DNA of 5,600 nucleotides from Clostridia bacterium. GTDB taxonomy: Bacteria > Bacillota > Clostridia > Oscillospirales > CAG-272. The notes under the pieces are model-generated. The model searched no databases and was not told the DNA's origin. It saw only the letters and a list, made by a program, of their open reading frames with translations. Where the stretch lies: NCBI GenBank assembly GCA_017395715.1, contig JAFQNZ010000206.1:1-5600 (forward strand), given 5' to 3'. The translations under genes were made by a program, and so were the position numbers. Of the stretch, positions 1 to 5,600 are shown in pieces; positions within the stretch are counted from its first letter, which is position 1; each line of letters starts with the position of its first letter.

Positions 1-453
1 CGCAGCATATTCATCCCAGTTTTCAAGCTTCCATTTGTCGCGATCGCTGTTTCTTTCTTCCATACGTTGCTTCACCACATCAATATCGGTTTTCACCCAT
101 ATCACGGATAAACACGCGTTTTTACTTTTCAGTGTTTGTTGAAGATTCTCCATATAGTCCCGATTTCTGACCTCTTTGGTAAAGGGCGCATTGATCAAAA
201 CCATATCGGCATAGTCAAGTGCTTCCATGGCAATGGCAACTATGGCTTCATACTCTGCATCACGAATATATTTTTCAAAAAAATCCGAACTGCGGTTATA
301 CTCTTTCCCCGCCGCTTCAAACACCTTTTTGGATAACGGAATCAGAGTATCTTTGTCAAGATATACCACGTGGTCAAGCCGTTCTGCAAGCTTCTTTGAT
401 ACATAGGTTTTGCCGCTGGCAGGCGGAGAGGTAACCAGAATCAATCTTTTCAT
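1..453 (-). CDS. P-loop kinase-like / AAA family ATP-binding protein (partial, C-terminus off window)
   Basis: I read this frame by translating the minus strand from the ATG at 453-451. It stays open for 151 codons to the window edge, so the C-terminus is missing. It begins MKRLILVTSPPASGKT, a beta strand plus Walker A loop at residues 9-16 with Lys15 and Thr16. An Asp-rich LDKD (32-35) follows, where small nucleoside/sugar kinases bind substrate. VLINAPF (85-91) looks like a Walker B-type strand. An Arg-rich lid-like stretch at 130-139 (R..ER..DRD) leads into WKLENWDEY. This architecture resembles small AAA_33/gluconate- or shikimate-kinase-like P-loop phosphotransferases of about 160-200 residues; the substrate cannot be told. 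The first Gly of the usual GxxxxGK[ST] is Ser9. The start is supported by GAGG (complement at 460-463) six bases upstream. It lies beyond the terminator at 519-550, so it is probably a separate transcription unit. Confidence is high that it is a gene and moderate for the family. Confidence 0.8.
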   Translation of the reverse strand, partial: MKRLILVTSPPASGKTYVSKKLAERLDHVVYLDKDTLIPLSKKVFEAAGKEYNRSSDFFEKYIRDAEYEAIVAIAMEALDYADMVLINAPFTKEVRNRDYMENLQQTLKSKNACLSVIWVKTDIDVVKQRMEERNSDRDKWKLENWDEYAA

Positions 454-518
454 TGTTAACCTCGTTTTTGAATTTTGTTTTTGTTACAAGTATGCCCGCA
501 TAAACAGAATATTAAACA
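454..518 (-). other. AT-rich leader of the P-loop gene with a short inverted repeat
   Basis: This 65-base stretch between the upstream operon's terminator and the P-loop gene should hold that gene's promoter. I see no convincing sigma-A pair; on the minus strand the best -10-like hexamer is CATACT, overlapping the repeat, with only poor -35 candidates upstream. A perfect inverted repeat TATGC-CC-GCATA sits at 491-502 and a shorter TTGT-T-ACAA at 481-489. These could form an operator, but both are short enough to be chance. The GAGG ribosome binding site is at the gene-proximal end (460-463). Confidence 0.35.
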
Positions 519-550
519 AAAAAGCCGCCTCACTGCTGAAGCGGCTTTTT
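519..550 (-). terminator. Rho-independent terminator of the dus-malQ-CPBP-natAB operon
   Basis: On the minus strand the transcript reads AAAAAGCCGC, then UUCA, loop GCAG, UGAG, then GCGGCUUUUU and more U-rich sequence. The stem has a five-pair GC core (524-528 with 541-545), flanked outside by five A-U pairs and inside by U-G, U-A, C-G and A-U pairs that close a four-base loop (533-536). The inner U-G wobble forms only in minus-strand RNA (it is a C/A mismatch in plus-strand RNA), which fits the direction of the genes. It begins four bases after the permease stop codon. The outer A/T tracts would also allow weaker termination from the plus strand, where no gene is seen. Confidence 0.92.
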
Positions 551-554
551 GTTT

Positions 555-1793
555 TCATTTCTTACGAAGCATCTTGATGATATTGCCAAAGCCCGGTTTG
601 TTGCCGTAAAGCAACACGCCCATGCGATAGATCTTGGCAGCAAAATATCCCACGCCGATCACCGATGCGATCAAAATCACAACCGAGGCAAGAATCTCGT
701 ACCACGGCACCGTGCTCATCACAATACGCACAAACATTGCCATCGGCGATGTAAACGGAATAAAGGAGCAAGCCTTGACCAAGGGCGTATTCACCTCACC
801 CGACGAAAGCGCCATCATTACCACGATAAACGCAGCAACGAACAAAATCGTAATCGGCATGACCGATGTACCGATATCTTCAAGCTTTGAGACGGTAGAA
901 CCGATCGCGCCGTACATAAAGGCGTAAATAAAGAAGCCAAGCACAAAAAACAAGAGCATATACAAAAGAAGCTCAAGCGGCATATCGAAGATCGATGCCA
1001 TAATACCACCATCGTCCCAATAGTAACGGTTGAGATTGAAGCTCACAAACGCCGTACCGAAAATCACAGTCAATTGGGTCAGTCCTGCAAGACAAGATGC
1101 AATCACTTTACCAAACATCATGCTCACAGGCTTGGCGCTCGTCACAAGCAGTTCCATGGCACGCGAGCTCTTTTCAGATGCTACGTTACTTGCCACCATC
1201 TGTCCGTACAACAGAATTGCCATATACAGCACCATGATCATGATGTAGGTATAAAAGAAATTGTTCGTCTGATCCTTGCCGAGCGTAACGATCTCTTGGT
1301 GAACCGCGCCCGAAAGAATCCTTGCCGCTTCCTCGTAGGTCATACCGCTCTGTACCATGGCATATATGCTCATAGCATCATTTGCGTGTGCCGTATTGCT
1401 GTCATACATCGAAAGATCGTTGACATAGTAGGTATAGGAATCAAGACCCGAAACCGCAAACGCGCACGCCGCTTCTCCTGAAATAACTTTCTCTTCCAAA
1501 TCGGATGCTTCACCCGAATAAAGCGTTACTTTATAACCGAAAAACACAGTTTGGAAGGACTGCTTAACGATCTCGCCGTGTTCTTCGTTTGCGCTATGCA
1601 CAAGCATGATCGGAAGGTCCTGATTCATATCCTGTACCGGCTCATCGGAGATGCTGATTGAACCGCTAAAGCGCGGAAAAAACATCACAACCGCAATGAT
1701 AAGCGCAAGAATCAGCGTAAAACCAACGAACTTTTTATCGGTAAAAAAGTCCTTCAATTCAAATTTCAATATGGTTCGAAACTGTTTCATCAT
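555..1793 (-). CDS. natB: NatB/YhaP-like ABC-2 type transporter permease
   Basis: This is the membrane subunit of a two-gene ABC exporter, 412 residues from the chosen start. It has one N-terminal membrane helix (about 22-40), then a soluble, probably extracytoplasmic domain (about 41-180), then five more hydrophobic segments (about 182-202, 227-250, 272-297, 311-330, 366-388). This 1+5 plan with a large first loop is typical of the ABC2_membrane_3 family, which includes Bacillus NatB and YhaP. Family hallmarks are VASEKSSRAMELLVTSAKP (204-222), the coupling segment after the second helix, PFTSPMAMFVR (346-356), and the tail YRMGVLLYGNKP (389-400). The start is the ATG-ATG pair at 1793/1790; GAGG, overlapping the ATPase stop codon, lies five bases before the first and eight before the second, so either could be used. 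The frame is open to 1838, but that would overlap the ATPase. NatAB of Bacillus exports Na+, but substrates vary in this family and cannot be read here. The symbol reflects similarity, not proven function. Confidence 0.92.
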   Translation of the reverse strand: MMKQFRTILKFELKDFFTDKKFVGFTLILALIIAVVMFFPRFSGSISISDEPVQDMNQDLPIMLVHSANEEHGEIVKQSFQTVFFGYKVTLYSGEASDLEEKVISGEAACAFAVSGLDSYTYYVNDLSMYDSNTAHANDAMSIYAMVQSGMTYEEAARILSGAVHQEIVTLGKDQTNNFFYTYIMIMVLYMAILLYGQMVASNVASEKSSRAMELLVTSAKPVSMMFGKVIASCLAGLTQLTVIFGTAFVSFNLNRYYWDDGGIMASIFDMPLELLLYMLLFFVLGFFIYAFMYGAIGSTVSKLEDIGTSVMPITILFVAAFIVVMMALSSGEVNTPLVKACSFIPFTSPMAMFVRIVMSTVPWYEILASVVILIASVIGVGYFAAKIYRMGVLLYGNKPGFGNIIKMLRKK

Positions 1794-1800
1794 AATTACC

Positions 1801-2691
1801 TCAAATAGCATTTTCCGTGTATTCCACGAAAATATCATTTAAAGTCGGTTCAAACACTTTCACTTCGTCAAGATCAAAACTCTCCGAAAGCTCTTTCATT
1901 ACGTTTTGTTTCTCGTCTGGTGAAGCAAGCGTTAAAAGAAGCGAGCCATCCTCGCAAAGCTTGCAAGCATTTTGGTATTTTGCCAAGATAGCATCGCGCT
2001 CGGTCGAACGGATTACAAGACGGTTGCGCGGATAGTTGCGCTTAATATCATAGATATCTCCCGTCAGCACCACCTGACCGCCGTTCAGAATTGCAATGCT
2101 GTCGCAAAATTCTTCAATATAGCTCATTTGATGGCTGGAGAGGAAAAGGATCTTCCCTTTTGCAATCTCTTCTTTAACCACTGCTTTGAGAAGCATGGCA
2201 TTGACCGGGTCAAGACCCGAAAACGGCTCGTCAAGCACAATGATCTGCGGATTGTGGGCAAGCGCTGTGATCATCTGGATCTTCTGCTGATTCCCTTTGG
2301 AAAGCGTGTCAAGGCGTTTGTTAGCGTACTCGGTCATACCGAATCGTACAAGCCATCTGTTCACCGATGCCACAGCATCGCCATGCGACAGTCCGTTCAG
2401 CTCGGCAAAAAAGACAAGCTGCTCGAAAATCTTCCGTTTGGCATATAAACCTCTTTCTTCGGGCAAATAACCAAATTTGATCTTGGTGTAATCAATCGGC
2501 TTGCCGTCAAACAGGACCTCCCCCTTGTCGGCAGAAAACACATTCATTAAAATACGGATGGTTGTGGTTTTGCCCGCGCCGTTTCTGCCAAGCAGACCAA
2601 ACGCCTTTCCGCCTTCAGCCGAAAGCGAAATACCGCGCAAAACTTTTTTTGCACCGAAGCTTTTATCAATTTGATTGAGTGTCAGCTGCAT
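1801..2691 (-). CDS. natA: NatA/YhaQ-like ABC transporter ATP-binding protein
   Basis: This is the cytoplasmic ATPase that powers the permease encoded seven bases downstream; 296 residues, full length for the family. Walker A is GRNGAGKT (35-42). The Q-loop region is GYLPEERGLY (74-83), with Glu where most ABC proteins have Gln, a form I recognise from NatA-type ATPases. The ABC signature is LSKGNQQKIQ (130-139), Walker B IIVLDEP (150-156) with catalytic Glu155, the D-loop SGLD (158-161), and the switch His is His187 in LSSHQM. All catalytic residues are present, so it should be active. Residues from about 215 onward form the C-terminal DUF4162-like domain common in NatA and YhaQ, ending in the typical EPTLNDIFVEYT. 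An excellent AGGAGG lies seven bases before the ATG. The gene follows the CPBP protease by 17 bases. The pair NatA-NatB is well supported; the transported substrate (Na+, drug, peptide) is not determined. Confidence 0.95.
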   Translation of the reverse strand: MQLTLNQIDKSFGAKKVLRGISLSAEGGKAFGLLGRNGAGKTTTIRILMNVFSADKGEVLFDGKPIDYTKIKFGYLPEERGLYAKRKIFEQLVFFAELNGLSHGDAVASVNRWLVRFGMTEYANKRLDTLSKGNQQKIQMITALAHNPQIIVLDEPFSGLDPVNAMLLKAVVKEEIAKGKILFLSSHQMSYIEEFCDSIAILNGGQVVLTGDIYDIKRNYPRNRLVIRSTERDAILAKYQNACKLCEDGSLLLTLASPDEKQNVMKELSESFDLDEVKVFEPTLNDIFVEYTENAI

Positions 2692-2698
2692 ACTAACA

Positions 2699-2704
2699 CC
2701 TCCT
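2699..2704 (-). promoter_or_regulatory. Consensus ribosome binding site of the ABC ATPase gene
   Basis: The minus strand reads AGGAGG followed by seven bases and the ATG at 2691. It is a perfect Shine-Dalgarno core and the strongest such site in the window. It lies in the 17-base gap after the CPBP stop codon and fixes the ATPase start. It suggests the ATPase is translated at least as efficiently as its operon neighbours. Confidence 0.85.
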
Positions 2705-2708
2705 ATAC

Positions 2709-3662
2709 TTATTGAATCGGCTTATCTTTTTTGGAAAGCCCGAACCACACCCAAAGAAAAACAAGGGGCGCACCGACAAGTGAAATTAAAATCAGGCAAA
2801 ACGATACCACATTGATAACCGACACCATCGACTCGTTTGCAAAGTTACCAAGCACCGAATACACGAAACCGATCAGATTGAAGACCGTATGCACCACAAG
2901 CGACACATAGATCGATTCGCTTTTCACATAAAGAAAACCGAACAAAAGACCGAGTCCACCGGCATACAGCATCCAAACAAGATTGCCGTGAAAAAATCCG
3001 AAAACAATTGAAGAAACAAAAACTGCGCCCACCGCAGGCATACGGCTTCTCATGTTGGCAATTGCCATGTTGCGGTAAATCAGCTCCTCGGTGATCGGAG
3101 CAGCGATAACAAGCGCAAAGAAGCTCATCACAAGTGAAAAGACACTTGTGCCCGTATCCACCGACTGCGCCGCGTCATTGTAGCTTTCCATCAGATTGGG
3201 AGCCAAAAAACCGACCAGGTTCAAAAAACCAAGCACAAAATGATAAAAGAAAAATGCCAAAAGAACAAGCTTTCCAACAAGACCCAAGCGGATCTTATGC
3301 AGTGAAAAATAAGTCTTCACCGAGGGAGGCGTAAGCTGTCTGTTTTTGATGCGGGAAGAAATAAGCAAATAGACTAAAAACGCAAGTAAAACTGTCAAAA
3401 CAGCAGAAACAATGCTGAGAACATCCGAATACTCGGTTAAAAACGCAAGCAGTTTTGTTTCAAGCTCGGCTTCTGAAACACTCGCTCCCATTTGAAAAGC
3501 CAACCGAAAGGATTGAAACAACGTCACCACGATCTGAACCATCAGCATGATCACGTAGTGAAAGATCGGAAACAAAAAGCCAAGAAACAAAAAGCGATAT
3601 CTGCCACCAAACGCAGGAGGACAATTATAAATCGGCACAGTATAGTTGTTGTTTTGGTTCAT
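2709..3662 (-). CDS. CPBP-family (Abi/CAAX-like) intramembrane metalloprotease
   Basis: A 317-residue polytopic membrane protein. A short polar N-terminus (1-22, rich in Asn, Tyr and Pro) is followed by hydrophobic segments at roughly 23-50, 80-102, 128-154, 175-191, 208-225, 230-247, 251-272 and 284-308. The three family motifs are intact: EELIYR (192-197, the EExxxR motif), FGFFH (221-225, FxxxH), and HTVFN (258-262, HxxxN). Glu192/193, His225 and His258 are the expected metal-binding and catalytic residues of the Rce1-like fold, so an active glutamic/metallo-type protease is plausible. Bacterial members are linked to bacteriocin maturation or self-immunity and membrane protein processing, but most have no known substrate. 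The ATG at 3662 follows the malQ stop codon by four bases, with an AAAGGGG-like ribosome binding site inside the malQ end. The gene is directly upstream of natAB, which suggests a joint role with that exporter (inference). Confidence 0.93.
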   Translation of the reverse strand: MNQNNNYTVPIYNCPPAFGGRYRFLFLGFLFPIFHYVIMLMVQIVVTLFQSFRLAFQMGASVSEAELETKLLAFLTEYSDVLSIVSAVLTVLLAFLVYLLISSRIKNRQLTPPSVKTYFSLHKIRLGLVGKLVLLAFFFYHFVLGFLNLVGFLAPNLMESYNDAAQSVDTGTSVFSLVMSFFALVIAAPITEELIYRNMAIANMRSRMPAVGAVFVSSIVFGFFHGNLVWMLYAGGLGLLFGFLYVKSESIYVSLVVHTVFNLIGFVYSVLGNFANESMVSVINVVSFCLILISLVGAPLVFLWVWFGLSKKDKPIQ

Positions 3663-3666
3663 TCTA

Positions 3667-5100
3667 TTACCCCTTTCTGTGATACATTTCGTTCAGGCGG
3701 CGGAAATATTTTGTATCGAGCGAATCAAGCTGTGCTTTGGTCAGACGGATCGCCCAGTTTCCACTTGCCTTACCGGGTGTGTTCATGCGCGTGTCCTTGC
3801 CGTATCCGAGAAGATCTTGCATCGGGAAGATGGTAATTGCCGCATGGCTTCGCATGATCGTCTTGATGATCGGAAGCACCGCATTTTCCCAATTGTCGGG
3901 ATCAGCACCGATATAGTCAAGCATCTCGCGCTTTTTCGCCATATCCATTTCCCAAAGATAGCCAAGGAGCGTGTTGTTGTCGTGTGTGCCGGAATACGCC
4001 ACACAGTTTTCGGGATAGGCGTGCGGACGGTGCAAGTCATCCTCTCCGTCAAAAGCAAACTGAAACACACGCATACCGGGGAACGTGCTGTCTTTCACAA
4101 GCTTTTTCACCTTGTCGTCAATGTCACCAAGGTCTTCGGCAATGATCATACCGCCGTTTGCCACCTCTTTGAGAATCTTCACAAATTGCAGTCCCGGACC
4201 TTTGTTCCATTTGCCGTTTTTGGCGTTTTCATCGGTCGCTTTCACCGTATAATACTCGGCAAAAGCGCGGAAATGGTCGATTCTCACGCCGTCAAACACC
4301 TTCATGGTGTGTGCCATGCGGTCGCGCCACCAAGTATAGCCGTCTTTTTTCATGTAAGCCCAATCGTAGATCGGGTTGCCCCAAAGCTGTCCGTCGGGCG
4401 AAAAATAATCGGGCGGCACACCTGCCACAAGCGAGGGCTTGCCGTCGGCATCCAAAAGAAAATTTTCTCTTCCGAAATAGACATCACTGCTGTCAAGATC
4501 CACATAGATCGGCATATCGCCGATGATCTTCACACCCTGCTCATTGGCATAGGCTTTGATTTTGCTCCACTGCTCAAAGAACTTGTACTGCAAAAAACGG
4601 TGCATAAACAAAAAATCATCGTCCGCAGTCTTCTCGGAATCAAATTCCCACCAAGGCAAGCCGCCGTTTGCCTCTTTCAGCGCCATAAAACGGCAAAACT
4701 CGTCAAGACGGGGATTGTTTTCAATAAAAGCTTCGACCGCTTCCCTGTTTTTCACACGCTTCGATACGGTAAGAAAGAGATCAAACCGATTGGCAAGCGC
4801 TTCAAAATCGCAGAGATACGGCATACTTTGTCTTTGCGATGCAAGTTCTTCAAGCGTCAAAAGACCTTCTCCGTATAAAGCATCAAGGTCAATAAAATAC
4901 GGATTTCCCGCAAAAGCTGAAATGGATTTGTAGGGCGAGCCGTGCTCGTCGGGCATACCAAACGGCAAAACTTGCCAGTATGAAAAACCGCCCTCGGCAA
5001 GAAGATCCACAAAATCCTTTGCCGCCTGCCCAAAGCTTCCGCCATGATAATCTCCCGGAAGCGAGGAGATGTGTAAGAGTACTCCGCTTTCTCGTTTCAA
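3667..5100 (-). CDS. malQ: 4-alpha-glucanotransferase (amylomaltase, GH77)
   Basis: This cytoplasmic disproportionating enzyme transfers alpha-1,4-glucan segments between maltodextrins, releasing glucose and making longer chains for phosphorylase; it serves maltose/maltodextrin or glycogen metabolism. The 477-residue product opens with KRESGVLLHISSLPG, the standard GH77 N-terminus, then FSYWQVLPFGMPDEHGSPY (39-57) and SAFAGNPYFIDLD (61-73). The catalytic residues are all visible: nucleophile Asp275 in GVRIDHFR (271-278), acid/base Glu322 in IIAEDLG (319-325), and the third carboxylate Asp374 in GTHDNNT (371-377). GDMPIYV (194-200) and WGNPIYDW (240-247) are further family landmarks. Length is close to the usual ~500 of the short bacterial type without N-terminal carbohydrate-binding domains. 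The start is a TTG codon at 5100-5098; no ATG lies in frame until well inside conserved sequence. It lies 26 bases after dus and four before the CPBP gene. No other maltose gene is in the window. Confidence 0.97.
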   Translation of the reverse strand: MKRESGVLLHISSLPGDYHGGSFGQAAKDFVDLLAEGGFSYWQVLPFGMPDEHGSPYKSISAFAGNPYFIDLDALYGEGLLTLEELASQRQSMPYLCDFEALANRFDLFLTVSKRVKNREAVEAFIENNPRLDEFCRFMALKEANGGLPWWEFDSEKTADDDFLFMHRFLQYKFFEQWSKIKAYANEQGVKIIGDMPIYVDLDSSDVYFGRENFLLDADGKPSLVAGVPPDYFSPDGQLWGNPIYDWAYMKKDGYTWWRDRMAHTMKVFDGVRIDHFRAFAEYYTVKATDENAKNGKWNKGPGLQFVKILKEVANGGMIIAEDLGDIDDKVKKLVKDSTFPGMRVFQFAFDGEDDLHRPHAYPENCVAYSGTHDNNTLLGYLWEMDMAKKREMLDYIGADPDNWENAVLPIIKTIMRSHAAITIFPMQDLLGYGKDTRMNTPGKASGNWAIRLTKAQLDSLDTKYFRRLNEMYHRKG

Positions 5101-5109
5101 AATATCAAT

Positions 5110-5115
5110 TCCTTT
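5110..5115 (-). promoter_or_regulatory. Ribosome binding site deciding the TTG start of malQ
   Basis: The minus strand reads AAAGGA, then nine bases, then TTG AAA CGA. There is no alternative ATG or GTG in frame nearby, and the encoded N-terminus from this TTG matches the GH77 family. The site therefore supports a TTG start, which would usually lower translation of malQ relative to an ATG start. Confidence 0.7.
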
Positions 5116-5126
5116 TCTTTACAAAA

Positions 5127-5600
5127 TCATTCACAAATATCGGCTTCAAGCTGATCGATCAACTCGAGCAAAGCAGGCAACGTCCATGTGGAGTTAACTG
5201 CCTGACGGAAGGATGCAGCACCGCGAATGCCTTTTACGTACCAGGCAAGATGCTTGCGCGCTTCCCTCACGCCAATCGACTCGCCCTTGTCCTCGCAAAG
5301 GAGCGCAACATGCTCTCTTGCCAAGCAAAGTAGTTCTTTCGAAGAGGGCTTTTCGTACGGAACACCTTCAAATGCCGCGCGAATCTCGGAAAACAGCATG
5401 GGATTTCCCTCCGCACCGCGCGCCACCATAATGCCGTCACAGCCGGTTTCCTTTTTTACAAACAAAGCGTCCTCTGCCGAATTGATGCCGCCGTGGGCAA
5501 TCACAGGAACATGAAGCGCCTCTTTCACACGGGCAATGATCTCATAGTCCACAGGCGGCTGATACATCTGCTCACGGGTTCTTCCGTGAACCGTCAAGGC
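5127..5600 (-). CDS. dusB: tRNA-dihydrouridine synthase, DusB-like (partial, N-terminus off window)
   Basis: This FMN-dependent flavoenzyme reduces specific uridines in the tRNA D-loop to dihydrouridine. Only the last 157 residues are present; about the first 160, including most of the TIM barrel and the catalytic Cys, lie beyond the right edge. The frame enters as ALTVHGRTREQMY, the conserved HGRT segment being fragment residues 5-8. VIAHGGI (33-39) and DGIMVARGAEGNP (55-67) form the FMN phosphate-binding part of the barrel. The C-terminal helical domain carries VREARKHLAWYVKGIRGAASFRQAVN (111-136 in the fragment), strongly typical of the DusB branch. The apparent initiator at 5597 is a TTG Leu inside the conserved region, not the true start. 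The VIAHGGI segment differs from the usual NGDI form. It is the most upstream gene seen and lies 26 bases before malQ, so it is probably co-transcribed with it. The B-type assignment is likely but made from half the protein. Confidence 0.93.
   Translation of the reverse strand, partial: ALTVHGRTREQMYQPPVDYEIIARVKEALHVPVIAHGGINSAEDALFVKKETGCDGIMVARGAEGNPMLFSEIRAAFEGVPYEKPSSKELLCLAREHVALLCEDKGESIGVREARKHLAWYVKGIRGAASFRQAVNSTWTLPALLELIDQLEADICE

Noticed and set aside
136..434. Short plus-strand frames over the left-edge gene
   Set aside because: They are antisense to the P-loop gene at 453-1, which has a ribosome binding site and recognisable motifs; the plus-strand translations have none.
549..890. 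Very basic, His/Arg-rich plus-strand frame that looks like a small nucleic-acid-binding protein
   Set aside because: It is antisense to the C-terminal membrane segments of the NatB-like permease, and its composition is what reversed hydrophobic codons give. It also starts inside the terminator.
1794..1838. Extended N-terminus of the permease starting at 1838
   Set aside because: The extra residues would overlap the end of the ATPase gene; a good GAGG site sits just before the ATG-ATG at 1793/1790, and the family N-terminus (MKQF..ILKFELK) begins there.
1972..2448. 158-codon open frame on the plus strand opposite the ABC ATPase
   Set aside because: It is antisense to the Walker A to Walker B region of a well-supported ATPase and shows no family motif.
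3646..4878. 410-codon open frame on the plus strand opposite malQ
   Set aside because: It lies antisense to a clear GH77 gene whose catalytic motifs are intact; the translation is rich in His, Arg, Val and Ile with no recognisable domain and no ribosome binding site that I can see. It is a shadow of malQ codon usage.
5595..5597. Apparent start codon for the right-edge gene
   Set aside because: It is a TTG Leu within the conserved ALTVHGRT segment of Dus proteins; the frame stays open to the window edge, so the gene is truncated by the window rather than short.

Overview
All genes in this window lie on the minus strand, so transcription runs from right to left. The likely source is a Firmicutes/Clostridia-type bacterium. 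This is inferred from the strong AGGAGG-like ribosome binding sites, a TTG start codon, the tightly packed operon, and the NatA/NatB-type exporter with a CPBP membrane protease. The protein families alone do not allow a species-level call.

Layout in transcription order: (1) 5600-5127, the C-terminal half of a DusB-like tRNA-dihydrouridine synthase, cut by the window edge. (2) 5100-3667, a complete GH77 4-alpha-glucanotransferase (malQ) with a TTG start. (3) 3662-2709, a CPBP-family (Abi/CAAX-like) intramembrane metalloprotease with all three expected motifs. (4) 2691-1801, a NatA/YhaQ-like ABC ATPase. (5) 1793-555, its NatB/YhaP-like ABC-2 permease. (6) 550-519, a strong intrinsic terminator. 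(7) 453-1, a separate small P-loop kinase-like gene, cut by the left edge.

The first five genes are separated by only 26, 4, 17 and 7 bases, with no internal terminator that I can see, so they probably form one transcriptional unit ending at the terminator. In function they fall into three groups: tRNA modification, maltodextrin/glycogen metabolism, and a membrane module. The membrane module pairs a two-gene ABC exporter (NatAB-like; cation or drug/peptide export) with an intramembrane protease. The P-loop gene is downstream of the terminator, behind a short AT-rich leader, and is probably transcribed independently.

I found no RNA gene, CRISPR array, insertion sequence, phage gene or long repeat. 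No strongly novel system is evident. The item most worth a second look is the CPBP protease joined to the NatAB exporter. Smaller points are the atypical P-loop of the left-edge kinase and the altered NGDI-like motif of the Dus protein.
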